Origin: Salvia splendens
Lineage: Eukaryota > Streptophyta > Magnoliopsida > Lamiales > Lamiaceae
Length of the DNA stretch: 64,000 nt
NCBI RefSeq assembly: GCF_004379255.2
Contig: NC_056040.1
Span: forward strand, 28,114,852 to 28,178,851
Reading direction: 5' to 3'
Made by a program: the position numbers and the translations under genes. The stretch's first letter is position 1, and each line of letters begins with the position of its first letter. A model generated the notes under the pieces. That model was not told where the DNA came from and searched no databases. It was given only the letters and a program-made list of their open reading frames with translations. This document shows positions 1 to 12,903 of the stretch, piece by piece.

Positions 1-1476
1 AAATAAAATCAAACTCAGGGGAGAAAGCTTTGGTTCTAGTTTCGGATAGAAGTGTTAGTTCATCTGATTTTCCACCTCTTCACATCTTTTGTTGCATTCT
101 ACAAGAACTTTGCACTTACTGCATTATCATTACAGGTAGTGACAGTTCCACACAAGACCTTCTACCAACCAATCCTCGGATACTTTACTAAGTTGATGAT
201 CTTCCACAACTAAGTTATTTGAGCGAGCCTTTAGTTCTTCACAATCTTCAGTATAGATATTTACAAGATAATTTAAATGTAATTCTCTATTCGAGAACCT
301 TTTCATTTTGTTTGTTTATACTGATTGCCTCTAATCTTAAACAATTTTCTTGTCTTTGCTTTGCATAGAGAATGGCAGGCCCTATATTATTGTCAGTCAA
401 TCCATTTAAAATATCCAGCTATATGGGGATGATATAGCAAGTAGCTTGCTGATGCAACATGCAATGCAACGATAGCAGGTACTATATAATACCTTAAATA
501 CCTGGAGAAATGCTTGTCTTTTTAACATATTGGTTCGGCAACTTCCTAATTTTCTCATTCCATTTTGCTAACTTTTGATATTTACAGATGAAGTAAGCCA
601 AGCTATAATTATCAGGTTAGCTGCAGTTTTTGTAATTATATTCTTCCTTTCTCTTTGATGTAGCTTTGTTTATAATAAATAGTGTTTGTGTGATTAGATT
701 TATTTGCTACCACTTGGTTTGGTACTCTGTTTAAGTTAAAGGTGAAATGGAAAGAGAGTGAATGGAGGGACAAAATGAGGATGTTGGCTGATAGAAAAGA
801 AAGAGATGCAAGCAAAGAAAGATGAAAAAGAGCTGTTGGAGAAGATGAAATCAGTAACCTCAAAAACCGTTACAGAGGATAAAAGGGTTGAAATAGGAGA
901 GGAATGAGGCTGACACAGTTTTGGAGATGCAAGGGAAGAAGAGAAATCAAGACAGGCAAATGAGAATGCATACTTGACAAGGGAAAACTAGTGCCTGCAT
1001 TGTGGAGTACCACTAGCTGACATCACAGGATCACTCATCTACTTATGAGGGCTTGCGATAGAGAATGCAGCTTGATTTTTTCTCTCTAATAAAGGCGATG
1101 AAGATGGGATTTTCAACAGAGTTAACAACACCCCTGACAGATATTTTGGGATTCTCTAAATCCTGGATGAGTGCTTTGATGAAGAACAGAAGTAGGCTTA
1201 GTTTGCCCTTAATTTGTTTGGTATGATTGCTTTCATTTCATTATTTATTTTGAATTTTGAGCTCAAATGCTAAATGCTTATTGCCCTTTTAAAATAACCA
1301 CGGGGTGTGGAAAGGTGTTCAGAATTTGTTGTAAGACGACTAAGATGTATGTTACCCTAAGTTATTGACCTTGCTTCCTCACATGCTAAAATGAGTAAAT
1401 GGGTATGTTATTTGTTATCATGGTAGGTGATTACTAAAATAATAGGGAGATGCAGGCTTGTGTATGAAAAGATATA
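1..1476. other. Unrecognised AT-rich DNA
   Basis: I see no gene with a recognisable product. A stretch near 797-880 reads as a short lysine/glutamate-rich frame without stops on the plus strand, but it has no supporting splice structure and matches no family I know. It may hold further decayed exons upstream of the myosin fossil at 1848. Confidence 0.4.
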
Positions 1477-1661
1477 CTCCCTCCATCCCACTCTAAGTGA
1501 CACTTTTCTTTTGTGGGATGTTCCCACTCAACTAATACAATTCTAAAAATAGAAACATCACTCTCTACATTTTCCCTCTCTTTCACTTTACTCAAAAAAC
1601 AACACTACATGAAATCCCATGCCGAATACGAAATGCTCCACTCAGAGTGGGACGGAGGGAG
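1477..1661. mobile_element. Stowaway-like MITE (Tc1/mariner type)
   Basis: Terminal inverted repeats begin CTCCCTCCATCCCACTCT and end with the near-complement AGAGTGGGACGGAGGGAG. Both ends abut TA (1475-1476 and 1662-1663), the target duplication of this superfamily. Length is about 185 bp with no coding capacity. The CTCCCTCCRTCCCA end is the hallmark of plant Stowaway elements. It lies just upstream of the first recognisable myosin pseudo-exon. Confidence 0.85.
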
Positions 1662-1847
1662 TAATACAATGTCTTTCTGGACCGGTGGGCTAAATAGAAG
1701 ACCAAATCAAGCATAGTTTCTATAGAATGTTCTAATTTTTTTAGTATATTTCTTATCTGTGCACAATTTATTAATTCCTGCATATTTTTGTCTCCTTAGG
1801 GAACCTTAGATTCTATCAGAATTTGTAAAGAAGACTAGAAACATGCC

Positions 1848-3776
1848 TTCGAGAAGCTTGCTGCCGTTTTGTGACTGGGAACATATCATTTCTTGTAACT
1901 GATAATCAAAAGCACATCAAGGTTGTCTCTGATGAAGGTATCTGCATGTTCTAATCCATTTTCCCACCTCTTTTATTAGTCATCGTCTTTTCAAAACTTC
2001 GGGTTTTGTTATACTTGGAGGGTCCCCAAAGAGTATGAACTTTGGGTTCGGCACTGGTTTTAATGCATTATTGGTAAAGTAAGAGGGAGATAGATAGAGA
2101 ATTTTTTTTAAGCACCTCATTAGAGAGATGAAAGTTTCCAAAATTGAAAGTTCATACTCTTTGGAGACGGGCGAAAAAGGAAATAGTGCATACTCTTTAG
2201 GGACGGAGGAAGTATATTTTTTTAGGAAATAAGTAGTTATACTGAAAGGAAGTTCCCATTGGGGATCTACTATGGGAAACTCATAATTGTACTAGAGGAT
2301 TTGCTTGCATTTTTATTTCCTCTTAAAGTAAAGTGGCAGAACAGAATAGGGCAGAGCAGTTGTGACAGCATCAACATATCAAATTAGGCCAGACAAGCTT
2401 TAAAGTATAGAGACATATAGGAGAAGAGAATAAGTTGTATATCCAAAGTAAGAGATATTTCCATATGTGTAGGTAGTAGAAAGCTAGGGTTGCACCTAGA
2501 TACAAAAGATATTCTACAACATCAAGATTAGTTTTATGCATATCAATTGATTTAACAATATAAATTAATTTCCCTATCCACAGCTATTACAAATGCTACT
2601 GGCTTGATTGGCTCTAGTGAGAAAGACCTGATTCTGACAAGATCAGCCCGGAGGTCACCGAATGTCTGACACATGAACAGGTTCATGATTTCAAAGATCA
2701 ATAATTACTTACATAATGCATATTTTACAACTTGGTTTTGATTGCTAAACCATCACACTTTTAAAAGGTTGATTTTCCCTCCTCATATTTAGGCAATCGA
2801 CACAAGAGATGCATTGGCAATGTTTATTTATGTGAGCATGTTCGACTGGCTTGTGGAGAAGATAAACTTGTCACTTTCCTAGGGGAAAGGTGATATGGGG
2901 TGTTCAGTAAGGATCCTTGATATGGATTTGAGTAACCTTAAGGATACAATGATTGATATTTCCACAATGTATACTATGGTGTGTTTTGTCCACTTTAAAT
3001 AATCTTAGTTGGATGGTTGCTTTTTTTGCACCTAAAGAATGCTTTTTAGTATGAACTGTTTGCATCAATTATGCTGACGAGCGGCTCCAGCATCATTTCG
3101 ATCAACATCTCGTCAAACACGAGCAAGAAGGTAAGCATCACCAAAGTTATTATAGTTTATTTCCTTCTGTCTTTCCTTCACAAAATAGAGCGTGCAAGGA
3201 TTACAATTTGTGAATTCATAAGTAAATCTTTCTGCCTTAATTATCTGAATCATTAATGCAATTAATCAACTTAATGTTAATTGTTTTGATTTCAAATTGT
3301 GCATTAAATATTTTAGCATAACCCTTATGATATATGAATTTTGTTATTGGTTTTGATGAAACATATTACAATCAAAAGATTATGAGTTGGATGAAATTGA
3401 CTGGAAAAGGATTTGAAGACAACCAAGATTTTGTAGGTCCTTTTGAGAAGGTAATCAGGGTTCTTATTTTTGTATAGTAGGTTTTCCTTTATCACGCAGC
3501 ATTTTGATTGACATTGTTCTATTTATGTCTATGGGTGGGATGGGGAGAAGGCCACTAAAGCCATTTTCTGGTAATTAGAACACATTATCTTACTAATTGT
3601 TATTTATTTTTGTCTGACTTTTACTTGCATTTGTTGAATAGATATGTTTTTTAGTATCGAACAAATTATGTCTCTTAACTTATGGTGTGCTTGATCAGAC
3701 ATGTATTGGATTCATACTTAACATTTGCTTGTAAACTTAAACATCACTTCAGTACTAACCGTTGGGTTTATGGAAC
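1848..3776 (+). pseudogene. Class VIII myosin motor-domain pseudogene, copy A
   Basis: Consecutive exon remnants of a plant class VIII myosin motor domain are readable in gene order. 1848-1937 encodes a stretch like LGNISF..VTDNQKHIKVVSDE, with a stop and a 1-nt shift after AAVL. 2584-2677 holds the LIGxSxxDL region. 2793-2940 carries AIDTRDALA and FDWLVEKIN. 3062-3130 carries YADERLQHHF and HEQE. 3380-3449 carries ELDEIDWKR and, after a frameshift, FEDNQDF. 3710-3776 carries LTFACKLKHHF. Several splice sites survive (GT at 1938, AG at 2582, GT after 3130 and 3449) and exon phase agrees across the first intron, so it is an unprocessed gene copy rather than a retrocopy. In-frame stops and indels show it is dead. 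The 'VSDEA' region fits class VIII rather than class XI. The ATP-binding N-terminal half is not seen. Confidence 0.8.
2014..2212. mobile_element. Stowaway-like MITE, diverged left end
   Basis: The right end reads AAAGAGTATGCAC-type sequence into GGGACGGAGGAAGTA. The left end (TACTTGGAGGGTCCCCAAAG) is its diverged complement. TA dinucleotides flank both ends (2012-2013 and 2213-2214). It lies inside intron 1 of the myosin pseudogene (1938-2583), so it post-dates the gene structure. Confidence 0.7.
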
Positions 3777-5300
3777 ACTTTATCTTGGGTTATTTTTGAG
3801 CTTTAATTGTACAGTGCCAAATTTGGCCCACATCTGGAGAGGAGAGACCATCTACAGAATCAGCCCTACCTCAATTCCTTGGAGAGGAAGTTTTCAATCC
3901 CCAAGTATAAAAGCAATGCTCTGCCCTAATTGAAGGGACGAGCAACCGGTAACGAAAACAAAAATCCTCCTTTCCCTTGAATCTGTGACAGTTACAATTA
4001 GTTATATTGAATTCATTTTCCACTTTTAAATGCTTGCTAGCTAGTAGACAACAGAACAAAGCTTTGTCGATGTTAGCTTTTCTTTTCTCTACCAAAGAAT
4101 GGTTGAGTCTATTTGTCGCCATGTTGCTAAGATTCTGTTGTGATTGCTCCAATTTTTTAGTTTAGAATTTCTGTAAGTTTGTTGAGAAGATCTATTGAAT
4201 TTCCATGTTTCTGTATATTTTTTACCAGCCTACCTATGATCTACTTGCATTACTCTCTATTTAAGCACATTAGTTTAGAATTTTGCTAAGTTTCCTCTGC
4301 ATTTTTTTTACCCCTTTATATAATGTTTACTACATGAGTTCTTTTGGAAGTTTTAAAGAGTTTGTATGCTCTTAGATTAAGTTGACTGATCTCCATTTTC
4401 TAGCCATGTTTGTGAAGTTTCCAGCCCATTGTCTTTCATGCTTCACTTTTGTTTAATGTCCACAGTTTCCTAAAACATGAATTTCCACTCTCTTTTGAAT
4501 CCAAGTTTATTTTTAGGTTATATTCTGTCTTTCAGTGTTCTCTTTCAAGCTTTCCAAAAGTAGGATTGGGAAGGTCTCGATTTCCCACACTTAGTTAGAT
4601 TCAGTTTACTCTCTTATTCTATTTCTCATATTTAAAATCTAGTTTCCCATATTAGTGTTTAGGTCCACTTTAATATCCTTAAGTAAGTGGTGGCTTACAC
4701 CAAACCTCATATAAGCAACTTCATTGTTGTTGGGAATATGTAAGGTGCTAAAATATAGACCTGAAGCATTCTTTTAATGGTCAAGTTTGAACCTTGAAAA
4801 GATATTATTTTTGTCTATTCTTAGTCATATTATTCTGACATGGCTTTGCTATTTTGCGCACATCCAATGTTAAATTCTTCAATTATGAGCAATCTTGAAA
4901 AGGTGAGTATGCATTTCAATATCAGTGAGTTTGTTCCCTAGTCTGCATATTTATGATTAACTGGAATTGACATTATTCCATATTTGACCGGTAAAGAATT
5001 GTTCAGTTGTTCCAAGGAGAGTGGCAACCTCCACATTTTCTATAAGCTCTGCTCTGTTGTCCCTTCTGGTCCCCCAGGTATGTACTCAGCTTTTCCCCAA
5101 TTATTTTAGTTTTCGACCTGTATCCAAGGAGAGTGGTCCTATCACATTTTCTGTAAGCGAATAAATTGCATATCCAAAGTAAGAGCGATCCCCATGTGTA
5201 GGAAGTAGAAAGTTAGGGTGCACCTGGATACAAAGGTATTATACTACATCAAGATTATGTTTATGCTTACCTTTTTATTTAACAATCTAAGTTAATTTCC
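3777..5300. other. AT-rich spacer between the two myosin copies
   Basis: No coding region or repeat with clear ends is visible. The segment separates the two degenerate copies of the myosin exon block, so it probably includes decayed intron or 3' sequence of copy A. Confidence 0.4.
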
Positions 5301-5309
5301 CTATCTACT

Positions 5310-6162
5310 GGTGTTACAAATGCTACTTGCTTGACAGCCTTATAGTGAGCAGACCTGATGCTTACAATGTCAGCGCAGAAGGTACGAGCGGGAAATGATG
5401 AGGTCACCAATCTCTGACACTTGAACAAGTTCATAATTTCAAAGATCAATATTACTTGCATAATGCTTATTTTCAGGATGTTTTGATTGCTAAACCGTCA
5501 CACTTATGGTATGTTGATTTTCCTCATATTTAGGTAATTGACATATATGTTTATTGTGTGTGATTTGTGTGAGCTTGTCCTACTGGCTTGTGGTGCAGAT
5601 CAACATGTCAGTTCCACGGAAAAGATAACATGGAGTTAAGGTATACAATGATTAATATTCCTCAATATATATATAGTATGGTGTGATTTATCCCATTGTA
5701 AATAGTCTTTTCTTTACCAACCCACTTTAATCAATCTTACTTGTAGTCTTTGATTGCTTTTACCACCAGAAGAACAGCACTTTTTACATCTGTTACGCTG
5801 ACGAGCGGCTCCAGAACCATTTCAATCAACATCTCATGAAACTTGAGCAAGAACCAAGCTCACACATAAAAGTCTTTACAATTTATTTCCTTCTGTCTTC
5901 CTTCTCAAATAGCGCCTGCAAAGATTACAATTTGTGAATTCATAGTAAATTCTTCTGCCTTTATTATCTATATGATTAATAAACTTAATGCTTACTTCTT
6001 TCCTTGCAATTGGCATCAAATATTAGCATAACATTCTAATGTAGGAATTTTTGCTATTTGCTCGGTGAACAATATTTACAATCACAAGAGTATAATATAT
6101 AGAATAGACTGGAAAAGGGACTAGATTTTGAAAACAACCAAGAGTGTGGTATCTGTTCTTAT
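5310..6162 (+). pseudogene. Class VIII myosin pseudogene, copy B (partial tandem duplicate)
   Basis: This repeats the order of copy A with independent damage. 5340-5440 encodes ADLMLTMSAQK..AGNDEVTN (equivalent to the LIGC..DL..LSTRK..G region), 5535-5615 is a very decayed version of the AIDTRDAL..FDWLV exon, 5795-5853 encodes YADERLQNHFNQHLMKLEQE (this copy is closer to functional myosin there than copy A), and 6090-6150 encodes DWKR followed by a shifted ENNQE. Homologous introns extend the similarity over roughly 5155-6350 against 2425-3690, so the duplication was genomic. The large LTR-like repeat begins at 6353, shortly after it. Confidence 0.75.
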
Positions 6163-6352
6163 TATGCGTATAGTAGGTTGTCCTTTCCAAAGCAGCATTT
6201 TGACTGGCATAGTTCTATTATTCTATTGTGGGATGGGAGACGGCGCACTAATTTATTTTCTGTTAATCAATAACATTATATCTGACCTTTACCTAATGTT
6301 GAAATAGATATATTTAGTATTGAAACAAATTGTGTCTCTTACTCTATGAAAA

Positions 6353-9300
6353 TGTAATGACCCGCCCTTGTGCATCCGGAGACGACATAAAGTCGAACAA
6401 AAGGCAAGACCAATTTGGGACTTTCGGACTGGACGTACTTATTTTCTTTTCGTACACGCGTATGTTGTTTAAGACTCAACAACGAAAATCTAAAGTGATA
6501 CACGGCAACTAAAACTAATGCAAACGTTTTTTATTTCTCAATTGAAACATACACACTCATACAGACAAATACGAAAACTTGATTCTTTCTAAAAATCTAT
6601 TACATCATACTTAAAAATTTGGTTGCCTACAAAGTAAGTATACACATGGGAAAGTCAAAGGGGGACTCGCTCTCCCTTTGAGCCAGGTCACGCATCACGC
6701 CGAGACCGGAGCGACCTTTGGACCGAGAGATTTTTAAACCACGAGATAGGCTATTGGCTCCAAAACCTACAATATGGAAACCTGAGTTAAAGCAAGACCA
6801 ATAGGACAACAAGCAGACTAAGTTAAAAGGGAAAAACCTGCTGCATAACAGAAGGAAACAAATGGAAATGGAAAGCGAGACCTTTTAGAGAGAGTAGAAG
6901 GGACTCACCCAAATGGGGCAGCCGCAATAGTGCAGCAACCTGCATCCCAGCCTTTGTCCAGCCGGCCTTTCCACCCCAGCGCTGTAGGTACTCTGCAAGG
7001 CTGCATTTGACCACTCATACCCTCAGATTGCACCAGCCACTGCCGAGAATATCAACTACAAATTCATGCCATTCTTAGCACCTGCCACAAGGAACAAACT
7101 CCATAATAAAAACCGGAGTCACTAAGCACCCGCAAGGTGCCGAAAGCAGTTAAGTTGCAGCAAGATAAGAAACAAGATACAGCAGCCCTATTAAGAGCAC
7201 CAAGTACAATCAAGACTTTCTATAAAAAACCCTTCACACTCATGGGATTTTCCTCCCATTCAGCTTGACATTTCAGCAACATAACCGCTCAAAGTGTAGG
7301 AGTTGAGTGAGTGAAGGAGAGTGTCCAGCAAGAGTATTCTTGCACCGAGGCAGCCACATAGGGGGGAAACAACAAACAAGCGAAAGAGGCTGCAAGCCTA
7401 GGTCAGAGGGATTTTTCGCCAACTATTTCAAAGAGGGTAATACACCTCCATGTCTCTACCAAGTTGATCTCATATCATCATATAGGGGCCCTAGAACTAG
7501 AAACAATAAACCACCGCCTTTACATCAAGATCACCATCTTAGGTAGTACTCACAGTATAAGAATGCTCAAATTTATACAAGTTCCCTTTAAATGACCAAA
7601 ACCCCAAACATGCTGCCTCCAAACTCAAGTAGAGTATTAGCCAAATTCAGACCACTCTCCAAGATAGCATAACTAGTTGGCCTTACTACCAAATCTGAGA
7701 ATGAATGGAACTTTAGATTCAAGTCACATACAAGCTTAGCATAATACTCTAACATCATAAAATAACTATTCAGCAAAACGGCCTAAAATTGAACAAGACC
7801 CATTTAACTACTCCAAGTTAACCTCGGTGCTCAAGCAAGTAAGACGAGAGGGAAATGATGGAGACTTAGCTCTGGCCGACGAAGGCGACAACGAGCCAGA
7901 CGTCGGCGGGCTGAGGCGGCGCTGAGTACCGAAAAGGGGGGAATGACTTGGGTCGGCGTCGACTGAACGCCGTAAATCATTACCGAACAGACGATGCGGC
8001 TGCAGAGCCGGCAACAGAGGACGACGCGGCGGAAGAGACTACCACAGGCGACGCCTCAGCCCATCGTTGACTCTGCCGCGAGGCAATAGAGGAGCGCCGC
8101 CTTTCTGTCCCAAAGAGGAGAGGGCGAGAGATCGATGCACGTTTGGCATCGATTCGTCGGAGAAGGTGGGATGCCTCCGTGAGACGCAACGATGATGGTT
8201 GCCCGGGGTGTCGACGGGAGGAAAGGGATAAGTAGGAGAGTTAGGGTTTGAGCTTGAATTTGGGGATTTTTGGGAATGGTAGGGAGAGAGAGACCGACGG
8301 ACTTGGGGAGTATTTTGGGCCAGTGCAATTTTAATTGGGCCACTACAAATAAATTCTTTTGGGCCATGAATTAAATTTAGTTTCGGGCCTGCTTTTAATT
8401 CATCGAGCCGCCGAATTAAATGTTATTGGGCCGTAGTCTCTCTTATTTGGATTGGGCCGTGATAAATAAAGAAAAAAAAAGTTAGTCACGTTAACACCAT
8501 GTCCAATAAATGATTAAATTGGACTTATATTAATTTTTAAGTAAAGTAAGTATTTAAATCCAAGAGGATTTAAATTTGAAAATGGACTTATGATAATCAT
8601 GAGCCACTAATTAAAACATGAAATTCGATTTATAGACCCTCCTAATGTCTTGCCAAAATTAAATAATGGATAGCCGCTATTTAATTTCGCGGAAATAAGC
8701 TTAAGATGTTTAGAATTTAAACCAGTGCACGAATAATCCGGCGAATGCCCAAATAATTAAATCATTTGATTTAATTAATGATTAAAGATTTTATGGATTT
8801 AGGAAGAAAAGAAATAAAGATGATCACATGCTTAGGAATGCATACATGCTAGAAATATTTACTTAGGTCTAATTTAAGTATTATTTGTTTATAAAGGGGC
8901 GTCGTCACAAGACAAGCAAGTCGAGGAACGCTCGTCTGAGAATTTAAGCAAACGAGGTGGGCTTTTCTTTCAAAGTGTGATTTTATGTGCAAATGTGAAT
9001 ATATATTTTTTAATGAGCGTCATGCCACGTTTGTTTTATAATTACCTATCTGTTGGCTATGCCAAACATGTTAAATCGAATTCGGGTCCCAGTAGGGCCG
9101 CAAACCCTACTCGGACTAGTGTACACATATGGGACTGTGTGCTAGCTTTTGAGTTGGCCGGTCTAGTGACCGTCGTGGAATGTGGCCACATTCTCGGTTC
9201 ACATATGATCAGATATGGTATGTTATGATATGTGACTGTGCAGTCAAGTTTATGAAATGATAAAGGATTTGGTGACCCCGAGAATTATTTCAAATAAAAA

Positions 9301-9709
9301 CCCCCCGCGCTCACTTAACTATGACTGACAACTAAATGAGAACTATTTTTGGCACTAAGTCCACTGTGTATATCACATACTCAGCCCTGCATGTTTATTT
9401 TTTCCAACGTGCAGATTGATCGTGATCGAAGGCGAGAAGGTGTTGGGAGAGACTTATAAATAAGTAGCTAGGTAGCTGATTTAATATGTCTCCATACATA
9501 TTACTTTGTCTTGGAACCTTCCGCTGCATATGAATGTTGTTTAAGAGAAACTATGTACCTATTCTGATACTCTAATTTTGACATTGCCTCATACCCTCTT
9601 GCCTTCGGGGATTAAATATTTCTTTTTATGAAGGGTTTATGATTATTCAAGTTATTATAGTTGTGAATATAACTACGCTCACTAGCACTAGGGAGTTGTG
9701 GTCGTGACA
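6353..9709 (+). repeat. Putative solo LTR, about 3.36 kb (Ty3/gypsy Tekay/Del-like)
   Basis: It begins TGTAATGACCCG and ends GGTCGTGACA, the TG..CA and mirrored GACC ends typical of the long LTRs of plant Tekay/Del chromoviruses. No gag or pol is present and no primer site follows 9709. A TATA-like motif (TATAAAAA) lies near 7220. Plus-strand blocks near 9080-9240 and 9340-9410 look like the 3' part of such LTRs. No 5-bp target duplication is visible (gaaaa against gttgc). The GC-rich block 7810-8230 has open frames on the minus strand with arginine/serine-rich, non-family translations, which I treat as non-coding. A non-autonomous element is an alternative. Confidence 0.45.
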
Positions 9710-10732
9710 GTTGCTAATATAAGATTGACGACCTTAGTATGTAATCTACTTTGTGCTGCATGGATAATATTTATGTGACTCGTTCTAGTTAAGTATGAAC
9801 TGTGCTAGGGTGCTGTATTTGGAACTTGTAAAAACCATAACTGTGAAAGCATATCCATAGAATTCTCTTGTCTCATATGTTTTCCTCATGTGATAATCTG
9901 CAATTGTTTATTTGTTTTCTTTTAAATTGCTTATTTATTGTTTTTCAACATTCAAAACGTCTCTAAATAGTGAAAGAAGCGTAGTCTTAGATAGACAGTT
10001 ACCATATTCCTTGTGTTTGATATTCATGTACGTACCCTTAGCTATATTATATTTGTCTTGTATTCTTACAAGTAGTTGTAGTGCTAAAAAATAGTGCATT
10101 AGCTCCCTTTTGACCGGTTGGTGAAGATTAAGGAGATCCTTGGCCATGTTCAGTTGCATGTGCAACCTAGCCATATTCCAATCTTCTGAACTTCTCTTTT
10201 ACTTGCTAGTTTTGTTACTGGTTCTTGCATTTACTAACGTGTATGCATAAGTGTGCAGGGATCTCAGGTGGTGAACAACTTGGAGTCAGAACCGGTTATG
10301 GTGTTTGACTAAAGCTAGGGTTTTTTCTTGTATCTACATCTTGTATCTTGTTTATATCTTTTGTCCTTGGCCGGTTCAATTGTGAGATTGACCATCTCAC
10401 TATTGCGGTGTAATAAAAGAGGTTCGGTGATTAGTGAATCCCGTCAATCTGGTTCCTATATTAATTAAATTAACTAGATAAGAGGAGTCCGAGGACTTAG
10501 CGGCCAGGGAGGGTTGCCCAATGAGAACTCCTTGGCAGCGTGTCATTTGCCTAAGGACCAAGAACTCTCTTATTTTTCCAATTTGTCTTAATTCTTGTGC
10601 CATACCCTTTACCCAAATTTTTATGGGACGGTGGGAGTATAATAATCTGAATTATCTTACTTAATGTGATGGATTAGAAGTAGTGCACTTATACATACAC
10701 ATATATATAGTAAAATGCGAACTTTATATATT
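9710..10732. other. Unrecognised DNA
   Basis: No gene is supported. Segments around 10100-10180 and 10259-10311 (after a plausible acceptor TGTGCAG) could be decayed exons, with a stop at 10309-10311, but the peptide matches no family I recognise. Confidence 0.35.
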
Positions 10733-10912
10733 GTACAGACTCCAAACTCTTCAACACTACGTCAACACAATGTCAACACAATGTAAAATTCAAGATTTTG
10801 ATGCCAACACAATTTCAATACAATGTCAACCGTGGACACTGTGTTGATATTTTCTGTTGATGTTATTTTGTCATCTATTGACATTTTCTAACTGTTAGTT
10901 TGGAGTTTGTAG
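10733..10912. mobile_element. MITE-like element with imperfect inverted ends
   Basis: The left end contains ACAGACTCCAAACTCT and the right end AGTTTGGAGTTTGTA, its imperfect complement. The interior repeats a 'gtcaacacaatg' motif. No target duplication could be fixed with certainty, so family assignment is open. Confidence 0.4.
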
Positions 10913-12150
10913 AATATTTAGAGATTGCGTTTGATTACATCCCTATGATATTGACTATTGTCTGGTATATATGTGATATATCCGTTGAGTGTCTTATTCA
11001 GACTATCTGTTGCGCACCTAGTGTAGGCCAGAAATGGGTCCGATCAATCTCCACATGGGAGAAACATGTAGTGCATCATGATGCAGGCTTGAGTTTTATG
11101 CTCGAGTTCGATCGGTCCACACGCGGTGGAAATAAATGTGTAGCATGGTATGTTGGGATTTGCACAACAGAAATTGCAAATTAAATAAATTCACAAAAGA
11201 ATCTATTTAGGAGATTATGTAAATCGATTCAATTTCATGCTTCAACATGTAGAGACATATTATTGCAAATTAATCACATAATTTTAACATTAAATTATGA
11301 TATGGAATCTTACAATTTTGATTCTCCAAAGAATCGAAGTGGCGTGCTACTTCTCCACGTGTAGATCTTGAAGCTTTATTACAAAACCAAAGATCTTATA
11401 ACCTATGACCCAACTCTAGGTCTAACTTCCTTGTGGGAGGAATCTATTAGAAATTATAAGGATCTTGAAGGAGAAGACAAGGAAAATCAATTGCACAAAC
11501 TTTGCAATTTCGAAATCTCCTATTAGTGAGGAGCTCGAAAATCTTGCAAGCTTGGAGGCCAGGGTTAGGTTTTGTGTGATGTGTGTTTTGTCACACCTCC
11601 TTCATCTCTATTTATAGAGTTTGTGATGGGCTAGGTTAGGGATCTATGAGGCTTAGATTGGGCCTCCCCATTTGGACTTTCTTTAATAATTAAATTATAA
11701 TCCATAATTTAAAATAAATGATAAGGATCCATAGAGTTTATGATCCATTAACAAGATCTATTGAATCTAAGCTAAAAGAAGAGGATCAACATAAGATAAT
11801 GTGGATTAAGAGATGAAATGTAATTAATGGAATAAGCCAAGTCTTCCAGGAAAACCACAATCCTCAAAGCATACTTCTACTTGATCCATAATTCACTAAG
11901 AATTGATGGATTCAAGCAACTTATAACTAGGAATTGGATACAAAACCTCTTCAAGAGGAACAAATCTCTCAAGCATCTAATTTTATCAAAAATTAAGGAA
12001 TAAATGACAAAAGGTGCTATTTATAGTAAGGCCCAAAATCCAAGGAATATGCCCACAAAATATAGTGCTTTGTTAACTCTATGGAATTCAGAAAAGCCCT
12101 CCTGGGTCGAGCGAGGAAGATTATAGGCTACGCGCGCTTCCTTTTTGCGC
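10913..12150. other. Unclassified DNA, possibly retroelement-derived
   Basis: No coding region is visible. A TGTTGGGATTTGCACAAC sequence at about 11151 resembles an LTR start, but no matching end or second copy lies in the window. It precedes a Ty3/gypsy gag remnant and may be its leader. Confidence 0.3.
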
Positions 12151-12903
12151 TGAAGGGTGAAGCCAACACGTGATTGTTGAGACTACCATCCAATTCTATT
12201 CGTTCGTGGGCAGACCTTCTTGGACTATTTCTTCCCAGCGACCAAAACCAATGCTCTCAAGAAGGAAATCCAGGGGTGCACACAGAAGTAGGAGTATGAT
12301 GAGACCCTGAGTCAGTATTGTTCATGCTTCAAAGGGTTGTTGGATTCATGCCCGAACAACTGCTTGGCTGATGCCGGAGTGTAAGGATTTGATGAACTCC
12401 TAGAGTGGAGGGGATTTCTCAAGGAAGCATGTGAGCGAGGCCAGAGAGATTTTAGGGAGACTTATTGATGCGAAGAAGACGTATAATAATCCGCGCCCCA
12501 CAATTCGCAGAAGGGGATCAGTTAATGTAGCAATAGAGCAAGGAGAAGAAAACGTGGAGGCTCGGATCAACAAGCTAGAAAAGGCACTCTTGAGCGCTAT
12601 AGAAAGGAGTAATCAACCTGCCCCACCAGTAAAGATGAAAGCGCTGGGTCTAGAGGAAGTATATCCGTATTATGGTCCGCCAAGGAAAGAAGATTACCAA
12701 GCCCAGGTAAATGCAGTGGGGAGCTGGAATCAGAATGGAAGCTTGAACCCAGGGAAGCAAAGGGATGCCCCGTGGAGGGACTACCCTAATTTCAGATGAC
12801 TGATGGTAACCATAATCCGCCACCCCAACCACAGAACACGAACTATTCCAACCCATCTGAGAATCAACCTAACTGGTCTAGCAGAAACCAGGAGGGACAG
12901 AAC
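12151..12903 (+). pseudogene. Ty3/gypsy gag remnant (Athila/Tat-like), 5' part
   Basis: The plus strand reads a retrotransposon gag interrupted by stops: an FALKGEANT segment, then FLPATKTNALKKEI, YDETLSQY and CFKGLLDSCP. From 12431 it has an open stretch of 122 codons (EAREILGRLIDA, RINKLEKALLSAIERS, WRDYPNF). A frameshift near 12800 leads into an asparagine/glutamine-rich tail (NHNPPPQPQN). The 'YPNF..' and Asn-rich tail is typical of Athila-type gag. The frame is cut at 12904 by a copia LTR and resumes at 14370 and again at 22001. Confidence 0.75.

Noticed and set aside
7808..8367. Overlapping minus-strand open frames in a GC-rich block
   Set aside because: Arg/Ser/Pro-rich translations in several frames at once, no motif, and inside an LTR-like repeat; a product of base composition.
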